From an uncultured Prevotellaceae bacterium (GTDB lineage: Bacteria; Bacteroidota; Bacteroidia; Bacteroidales; Bacteroidaceae), in the NCBI GenBank assembly GCA_902770635.1, contig CACXTX010000020.1:1-50225 (forward strand): 50,225 nucleotides of DNA. The letters run 5' to 3'. Position numbers and translations under genes: made by a program. Positions 44,839 through 50,225 of the stretch are shown here, piece after piece; within the stretch, counting starts at the first letter, position 1; each line of letters begins with the position of its first letter. The notes beneath the pieces are model-generated. The model did no database searches. It was not told the DNA's origin and worked only from the letters and a program-made list of their open reading frames with translations.

Positions 44839-46734
44839 TTATCTTCCTAAAAGAACTAACATAGCATTAATATCGCTGGGTGATACTCCAGGAATCCTAC
44901 TTGCTTGTGCGAGTGTTTCGGGCTGAATCTTTTCCAATTTCTGGCGAGCCTCCGTTGAAATTGCTGTTAAATTAGGATAATCGAATTTCCCTTTTATTTT
45001 AATATTCTCCAGACGGTGCATCTTCTCAGCAACCATTTGTTCTCGTTCGATGTACCCTTTATATTTGATGTGGATTTCTGCTGCTTCTGCTATCTCTTCC
45101 TTCCTGTTGGGCAACTTATCCACCATTGCTTTCAGTTCAGGGACAATTTCATAGAGTTTCTTGAAGTTCAGTTCAGGGCGAGCCACCAAGTCTTCTAACT
45201 TACAGCCATAGACGAGTGGGGTAGAGCCAATAGCCTCCAAAGCACCATTCACCAGTTTGGGTTTGATGGCGTATGTTTTGCAGAATGTTTCTATTTCCTC
45301 TATGTGTTGTTTCTTCTCCAACCACCAGTCGTAGCGTTCCCTTTTGGCAATTCCAAGTTGATATCCCTTTTCAGTCAGACGAGCGTCTGCGTCATCTTGT
45401 CTTAGCAGGATACGGTACTCGGCGCGAGAGGTGAACATTCGATAGGGTTCATCAACGCCTTTCGTCACCAGGTCGTCTATCAAAACACCTATATATGCTT
45501 CGTCGCGCTTCAACTCAAATGTCGTATCTGTTACAGAACCACAGCAACCTATCGAACCTGCTTTTAAAGCTGCATTGATACCTGCTATGGTTCCTTGACC
45601 TCCTGCCTCTTCATAACCAGTAGTTCCATTCACCTGTCCTGCTAAAAATAAGTTTTTGACAACCTTCGATTCCAACGAATGTTTCAGTTGGGTGGGGTCG
45701 AAGAAATCGTATTCTATGGCATAACCAGGACGATAAACTTTCAGGTCGCGAAGTGCTGGAATCTTCTTCAATGCAGCAATCTGAACATCCATAGGCAGTG
45801 ACGAAGAGAACCCGTTCAGGTACATTTCATTGGTGGTTTCGCCTTCAGGTTCCAAGAACAATAGGTGTTGAGGACGTTCCGGAAAGGTAACCAGCTTGGT
45901 TTCTATTGATGGACAATAGCGCGGTCCTATCGATTGGATTTGTCCATTATAAAGAGGAGAGTCGGCTAATCCACTACGAAGTGTCTGGTGCACCTCTTCG
46001 TTGGTATAGCATACCCAACAGGGAAGTTGTTGCAACGGACGTTGTTCGCCCATATAGGAGAACTTATAATAGCCGTTTTCACCATCTTGGCGCTCCATCT
46101 CTTCAAAGTGAATACTACGTTTGTCTATGCGGACAGGGGTTCCTGTTTTCATACGCGCAGAACGGATTCCGTGACGGGTAATGCTTTCTGTGAGGTTGGG
46201 TACGGCAGGTTCTGCAATGCGACCCCCAGGAACCATCTTCCGTCCGATGTGCATCAGTCCGTTAAGGAAAGTACCTGCAGTAATGATAACAGCTTTGGCT
46301 CTTAGTTCACATCCCCAAATGGTCTTGACACCAACAGCTTCCCCGTTCTCTACTAGGAGTTCGTCAGCTTGGTCTTGCCAGATGTCCAGATGCTCAGTTT
46401 CATCGAGCATCTGTCTCCATTTCCAGATGAACTTACCACGATCGCATTGTGCTCTAGGCGACCAAACAGCAGGACCTTTGGATCGATTCAGCATACGAAA
46501 CTGAATGGCGGTGGCATCGGTTACCAACGCCATTTGTCCCCCTAATGCGTCAATCTCACGTACTATTTGTCCTTTGGCAATACCGCCAATGGCTGGATTG
46601 CACGACATCTGTGCAATCTTATTCATATCCATCGTGACAAGGCAGGTCTTTGCACCCATGTTGGCAGAAGCCGTTGCAGCCTCGCACCCAGCATGTCCAC
46701 CTCCTATCACTATTACGTCGTAATTCAGAATCAT
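44839..46734 (-). CDS. mnmG: tRNA uridine-5-carboxymethylaminomethyl modification enzyme MnmG
   Basis: With MnmE it installs the carboxymethylaminomethyl group at wobble uridine 34 of several tRNAs. The FAD-binding site VIGGGHAGCEAATASANMGA is at the start, with the conserved MSCNPAIGGIAKGQIVREID and the PRYCPSIETKLVTFPER region further on. The C-terminal helical MnmE-binding part ends LAQASRIPGVSPSDINAML. Length 631 aa is normal. First gene of the mnmG-apt-uvrC run. A TAATTTTG (46739-46746, minus strand) just upstream of the start codon would give an almost leaderless transcript if used. Confidence 0.98.
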   Translation of the reverse strand: MILNYDVIVIGGGHAGCEAATASANMGAKTCLVTMDMNKIAQMSCNPAIGGIAKGQIVREIDALGGQMALVTDATAIQFRMLNRSKGPAVWSPRAQCDRGKFIWKWRQMLDETEHLDIWQDQADELLVENGEAVGVKTIWGCELRAKAVIITAGTFLNGLMHIGRKMVPGGRIAEPAVPNLTESITRHGIRSARMKTGTPVRIDKRSIHFEEMERQDGENGYYKFSYMGEQRPLQQLPCWVCYTNEEVHQTLRSGLADSPLYNGQIQSIGPRYCPSIETKLVTFPERPQHLLFLEPEGETTNEMYLNGFSSSLPMDVQIAALKKIPALRDLKVYRPGYAIEYDFFDPTQLKHSLESKVVKNLFLAGQVNGTTGYEEAGGQGTIAGINAALKAGSIGCCGSVTDTTFELKRDEAYIGVLIDDLVTKGVDEPYRMFTSRAEYRILLRQDDADARLTEKGYQLGIAKRERYDWWLEKKQHIEEIETFCKTYAIKPKLVNGALEAIGSTPLVYGCKLEDLVARPELNFKKLYEIVPELKAMVDKLPNRKEEIAEAAEIHIKYKGYIEREQMVAEKMHRLENIKIKGKFDYPNLTAISTEARQKLEKIQPETLAQASRIPGVSPSDINAMLVLLGR

Positions 46735-46835
46735 GTGGCAAAATTACAAAAACTATTGCAATTATCACATGAAAATCGGAAAAATACTACTCATTCTTAA
46801 TAAGAATTACGATATCAGTCAGTTGCTTGGTAATC

Positions 46836-49100
46836 TTAAAAGGTTGGTACGTCTTCAATATGTGTGATGTCTGCTTCTCCTTGATAGGGAGTACCTACAA
46901 CGGTAATGACATCAAATCGTACATCCTGTCTGATGTTCTTGAATTTGATATAATGGTTCATAGCTGCTCGTAGGTTTTTCATCTTCTTATAGTCCACAGC
47001 ATCTTCTGGTTCGCCGAATACCCGATTGCGTCGTGCCTTTACTTCCACAAAGACCACCACCTGACCATTTGTTGCAATGATGTCGATATCTCGATGACCT
47101 GACTTCCAGTCACGTTCCAGAATCGTGTAGCCTTTACGTCTCAGATAGTCAGCTGCCTGTTCTTCTCCCCATACACCCAGTTCATTGTTGGTAGGCAGAA
47201 CCGTCGCTTTCTTCGTCTCCTTTATCATGGGTTTCGTTTCTTTCTTGACTTTGCCTTTCCTGGTGCGTTTGGTCTTGATGGCACTCTCGTCAATGGCGTC
47301 AAGCATGGACATCTGTTTCTCTCTTAAATAATTGGTAACGGTAAATCCTTGTTCTGCTATCTTGACAAGCAGGTAGCGCCTTGACAGCCATGTTTCTTTC
47401 TCTTCAGGAAGTATATGTTCTAGCCTTCGTTTGGCTTGTTTGTTGTTTGTCTCTACCTGTGCAGAAAGTTCCAAAGGCTTTGAAAGGATATTTGACAAGG
47501 TGTCGGCAAAATAAGTGGCACTACGTTTCACACGTTCCAGAAATTCTTCGTTGCGCAGTTCTGGAACTGGCATAGACAGAATCTTCTGTTGCCATTTCCC
47601 CGCAATCTCAATCACCTGTTTTCTGATGTCTATTAGGGCTTGGTCATGCAGATGTTTCAAGGAAGCGTTACTATGATAGAAAAATTCTGCAAAGATGCGC
47701 ACCATGCTTTCCTGCTGATAGAGTAGGGAACGGAAGTCGAATAACTGCAAAAGCAGGTAGCGTTCGTATTCTTGTTTCAAAGCAGGCAGTTGTTGAATGC
47801 TTTTTTGGGCCTCTTCTTCTTGTTGGGCAATATAGGTGTCAACCCGTTCGTCATTGATGATGGCATGGGTACCAAGAGGAGAAGCCAGTACCAGCCCCTC
47901 AAGAGAACGGCAACGGCTGAGGGCAACATACACCTGTCCAGGAGCAAACGACTGGTTGGCGTCTATGATGGCTCGATCGAACGTAAGCCCTTGGCTCTTG
48001 TGAATGGTGATGGCCCATGCCAGTCGTAAGGGATATTGTTTGAATGTTCCCTGTATTTCAGTCTCTATCTCGCGAGTCTCTTCGTTCAGGGTATAGCGTG
48101 TGTTTTCCCATTCCAAAGGTTCCACCTCAATGGCTTCCTCGTCCCCCTCACAAAGCACCAGGATTTTGTAGGCATCCACATAAGTCACCCGTCCTATCCG
48201 TCCATTATAATAAAGGTGGTCGGCAGAAGGGTCGTTCTTGACAAACATCACCTGTGCCCCCTGCTTCAATTCCAAGGTTTCCGCAGTAGGGTAGGAATAT
48301 TCAGGAAAGGAACCATTGACCTCTGCATGAAACATATATGAACGACCCTTAAGTTTCTTGAGTTCATTCTCGTTGTAATAGTTGGCTAACTGGTTATGCG
48401 TGGTAAGTCGGATGTAAGGTTCCTCTGGTTTGGGGATAAAGGTAGGGTTGCAACGAGTGTTCAGCTGTGCCAGGATCTCAGCTGTAGGATGTCCTTCACG
48501 TATCTGATTCAAGATATTGATGAACGACATGTCTTGTTGTCTATAGACATGATCCAATTGGATAGTAACATAGTCTATCTGTTGCAATGCTTTCGAACCA
48601 AAGAAATAAGGTGTGTCGTAGTAAGGTTTGAGAATCTGTTCGTCCTCAGCAGTAACTACAGGTGTCAGTTGTGCCAAGTCACCAATCATCAGCAACTGTA
48701 CACCGCCAAAAGGCTGGTAGTGGTCGCGGAACCGTCGGAGCACTGTATCAATGGCATCCAGCAGGTCCGCTCGTACCATACTGATCTCATCAATAATCAG
48801 CAGGTCTATGGATGCAATGATTTTGCGTTTCTCACGTCCGAAGTCGAACTTGCTTTCCAATTTTGCACCTGGAACATAAGGAGTGAAGGGTAGTTGGAAA
48901 AAGGAGTGGATGGTGACACCACCGGCATTGATAGCTGCTACACCCGTTGGAGCCACCACAATGGGTCGCTTGCGCGACTTCTCTACAATAGTCTTCAGGA
49001 AGGTAGTCTTTCCTGTTCCTGCTTTTCCAGTCAGAAAAATGCTCTTTCCCGTATTTTCTACAAAGTCCCACGCTGTGCGCAATTCGTGATTTTCTGCCAT
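46836..49100 (-). CDS. Pif1-like helicase fused to a YraN (UPF0102) nuclease-like domain
   Basis: One uninterrupted 754-aa frame. The N-terminal part is a superfamily 1 helicase of the Pif1/RecD2 type: Walker A GKAGTGKTT at about 22-30, PTGVAAINAGG, Walker B LLIIDEISM, GDLAQLTPV, LDHVYRQ and the late motif ITIHKSQGLTFDRA with YVALSRCRSLEGLV. A helical linker and a Lys-rich stretch (about 600-636) lead to a C-terminal YraN domain (about 639-754): LGVWGEEQAADYLRRKGY, GHRDIDIIA and VVFVEVKAR, which form a PD-(D/E)xK nuclease-type core. YraN is normally an independent protein of about 120 aa. The -7 box TATCTTTG is at 49120-49127 (minus strand). A role in recombination or replication-fork repair is inferred. 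Confidence 0.87.
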   Translation of the reverse strand: MAENHELRTAWDFVENTGKSIFLTGKAGTGKTTFLKTIVEKSRKRPIVVAPTGVAAINAGGVTIHSFFQLPFTPYVPGAKLESKFDFGREKRKIIASIDLLIIDEISMVRADLLDAIDTVLRRFRDHYQPFGGVQLLMIGDLAQLTPVVTAEDEQILKPYYDTPYFFGSKALQQIDYVTIQLDHVYRQQDMSFINILNQIREGHPTAEILAQLNTRCNPTFIPKPEEPYIRLTTHNQLANYYNENELKKLKGRSYMFHAEVNGSFPEYSYPTAETLELKQGAQVMFVKNDPSADHLYYNGRIGRVTYVDAYKILVLCEGDEEAIEVEPLEWENTRYTLNEETREIETEIQGTFKQYPLRLAWAITIHKSQGLTFDRAIIDANQSFAPGQVYVALSRCRSLEGLVLASPLGTHAIINDERVDTYIAQQEEEAQKSIQQLPALKQEYERYLLLQLFDFRSLLYQQESMVRIFAEFFYHSNASLKHLHDQALIDIRKQVIEIAGKWQQKILSMPVPELRNEEFLERVKRSATYFADTLSNILSKPLELSAQVETNNKQAKRRLEHILPEEKETWLSRRYLLVKIAEQGFTVTNYLREKQMSMLDAIDESAIKTKRTRKGKVKKETKPMIKETKKATVLPTNNELGVWGEEQAADYLRRKGYTILERDWKSGHRDIDIIATNGQVVVFVEVKARRNRVFGEPEDAVDYKKMKNLRAAMNHYIKFKNIRQDVRFDVITVVGTPYQGEADITHIEDVPTF

Positions 49101-49168
49101 TGTTGAAGCTATTAGACTGCAAAGATAAAGGTTTTTTTGAATAATTAATCCATTTTCTTACGAAAACG

Positions 49169-49200
49169 TTTGCGGATTTCATATTTTTGTAGTAAATTTG
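49169..49200 (+). promoter_or_regulatory. promoter of the succinate dehydrogenase operon
   Basis: TTTG (49169-49172), 20 bp, TAAATTTG (49193-49200), giving a leader of about 60 bases that contains the near-palindrome GTGCGCATGCGTAC. Confidence 0.7.
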
Positions 49201-49265
49201 TAGCCCCATAGTGCGCATGCGTACTTATTATTGAGTATTTATTATTAATTTTAATTCAATATTTT

Positions 49266-49967
49266 ATGTGGTTAATCAATTCATCAATTGGTCGAAAGGT
49301 TGTAATGTCCGTAACGGGTATTGCGCTGATTCTGTTCTTGACGTTCCATTGCGCCATGAACATTGTTGCGCTGTTCTCTGGTGAGGCTTACAACATGATT
49401 TGCGAATTGCTGGGTGCCAACTGGTATGCTGTAGTGGCTACTATCGGTCTGGCTGGCCTGGCTGTGATTCACATCGTCTTTGCGTTCATCCTGACCGCAC
49501 AGAACCGTCAAGCTCGTGGCTCAAGTCGCTATGATGTTGCAACAACGGTAAATGCTGGTAAGGTTGAGTGGGCATCAAAGAACATGCTCGTGCTGGGTGT
49601 TATTATCCTCCTGGGCCTGTTGCTCCACTTGTTCAACTTCTGGTACAACATGATGTTTGCCGAAATCATGGGCTTCAGTGCTGGTCACCTGCCCTCTGAT
49701 GGTTTCGCCTTCATCATCGACACCTTCAGCAATCCAGTCTATGTGGTGCTCTATGTCATCTGGTTGTGCGCCATCTGGTTCCACCTGACTCATGGCTTCT
49801 GGAGTGCTATGCAGACTCTGGGTGTCAGTGGTAAGATCTGGTTCTGCCGTTGGAAGGTCATTGGCTTCATCTACACCACCCTGCTGATGCTGGGCTTCCT
49901 GGTAGTAGTGCTGGCTTGCTCCGAGCCTCTATTGCTATGCAGGCGGCTGCTAATTGTTAAACCTTAA
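49266..49967 (+). CDS. sdhC: succinate dehydrogenase/fumarate reductase cytochrome b subunit
   Basis: Membrane anchor and haem b subunit of the diheme type used by Bacteroidota for fumarate respiration. Five membrane helices are visible, with likely haem-ligand histidines in LFLTFHCAMNIVALF, LAVIHIVFAF, LLHLFNFWYNMMF and WFHLTHGFWSAMQTLG. Length 233 aa. The last about 15 residues (after LVVVLA) look unlike homologues: shifting by one base near 49916 would give a tail like FAPSLYCYAGGC with a stop at 49951-49953. This may be a sequencing error or a real one-base deletion. The flavoprotein gene follows after 15 bp. Confidence 0.92.
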   Translation: MWLINSSIGRKVVMSVTGIALILFLTFHCAMNIVALFSGEAYNMICELLGANWYAVVATIGLAGLAVIHIVFAFILTAQNRQARGSSRYDVATTVNAGKVEWASKNMLVLGVIILLGLLLHLFNFWYNMMFAEIMGFSAGHLPSDGFAFIIDTFSNPVYVVLYVIWLCAIWFHLTHGFWSAMQTLGVSGKIWFCRWKVIGFIYTTLLMLGFLVVVLACSEPLLLCRRLLIVKP

Positions 49968-49982
49968 ATTACTTTGAAAGTT

Positions 49983-50225
49983 ATGGCAAAAGTATTAGAT
50001 TCAAAGATTCCCGCAGGTCCAGTGCCTGAGAAATGGAAGGAATATAAGGCTCACCAGCGCTTGGTTAACCCCAAGAACAAGCTGAAGCTCGACGTGATTG
50101 TAGTAGGTACCGGTCTGGCTGGTGCCTCTGCAGCTGCTTCACTTGGTGAGATGGGCTTCAATGTGATTAACCTGTGCATTCAGGACTCTCCTCGTCGCGC
50201 TCACTCTATCGCCGCTCAGGGTGGT
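49983..50225 (+). CDS. sdhA: succinate dehydrogenase/fumarate reductase flavoprotein subunit, N-terminal part
   Basis: The first 81 residues of the catalytic FAD subunit; the gene runs off the right edge. The dinucleotide-binding motif [20 protein letters not shown] is complete, and HSIAAQGG carries the histidine that binds FAD covalently. The N-terminal extension (about 37 residues before the Rossmann strand) is typical of the Bacteroidota enzyme. It is in one operon with sdhC. Confidence 0.96.
   Translation, partial: MAKVLDSKIPAGPVPEKWKEYKAHQRLVNPKNKLKLDVIVVGTGLAGASAAASLGEMGFNVINLCIQDSPRRAHSIAAQGG

Noticed and set aside
46735-46835. The gap upstream of mnmG as the replication origin, as in bacteria where gidA borders oriC.
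   Set aside because: It contains no TTATNCACA box and is only 101 bp; the cluster at 30.0-30.3 kb is far stronger.
1-50225. tRNA, rRNA, riboswitch or prophage genes.
   Set aside because: I looked through the gaps for cloverleaf ends, conserved riboswitch cores and phage genes and found none that I could support.

Overview
The window is chromosomal DNA of a Bacteroidota bacterium, most probably a Prevotella-like member of the Bacteroidales. Reasons: most promoters have the Bacteroidota form (TTTG, 19-20 bp, TAnnTTTG) and Shine-Dalgarno sites are lacking; a PorZ-like type IX secretion component is present; and many secreted proteins end in a short NGKK-type tail. Nearly all genes are single-copy housekeeping genes. 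The less ordinary DNA lies at 15.4-16.5 kb and 32.4-34.9 kb.

Layout. 0-6.5 kb: end of a serpin gene, a leftward acpP-fabF-rnc cluster with pdxB upstream, and a rightward DUF4254 / glycosyltransferase 9 / rubredoxin cluster. 6.5-15.4 kb: a secreted GH31 glycosidase, ychF-lgt, a TPR histidine kinase, and mutS. 15.4-16.5 kb: a REP-associated transposase (RAYT) interrupted by one in-frame TGA and carrying an inverted repeat inside its reading frame. 16.5-19.4 kb: two secreted proteins (an OB-fold-like protein and endonuclease I) and a 600-base gap with a terminator. 19.4-27.2 kb: leuS-yitT-rdgB-porZ-cotH. 27.2-31.7 kb: a phosphoethanolamine-transferase-like gene, nadA, a DnaA-box-rich gap that is my candidate replication origin, and a two-domain esterase. 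31.8-34.9 kb: a SPOUT methyltransferase, a 960-base repeat-filled gap with a decayed RAYT, a BspA-type LRR protein, and a promoter/operator upstream of a broken small gene. 35-40.2 kb: a secreted arginine-deiminase-family protein, polA and a polyprenyl synthase. 40.2-46.7 kb: dtd-hypothetical-mazG-deoC and mnmG-apt-uvrC, the latter with two perfect parS sites in its gaps. 46.8-50.2 kb: a Pif1-like helicase fused to a YraN nuclease domain, then the start of the succinate dehydrogenase/fumarate reductase operon.

Three themes tie the window together. First, origin biology: three perfect and five near-perfect DnaA boxes (30.0-30.3 kb) lie 14 kb from two consensus parS sites next to mnmG (gidA), a gene often close to oriC. 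Second, secretion: five different proteins with signal peptides share a gap-free 27-residue C-terminal tag, and porZ is in the same window. Third, palindromic repeats: RAYT-linked hairpins, a 234-bp element with 16-bp terminal inverted repeats, heptamer-periodic repeats at gene borders, and a 22-bp tandem array beside the dtd promoter.

I saw no tRNA, rRNA, CRISPR array or prophage. All assignments come from reading the sequence and recalled family knowledge; no database search was run.
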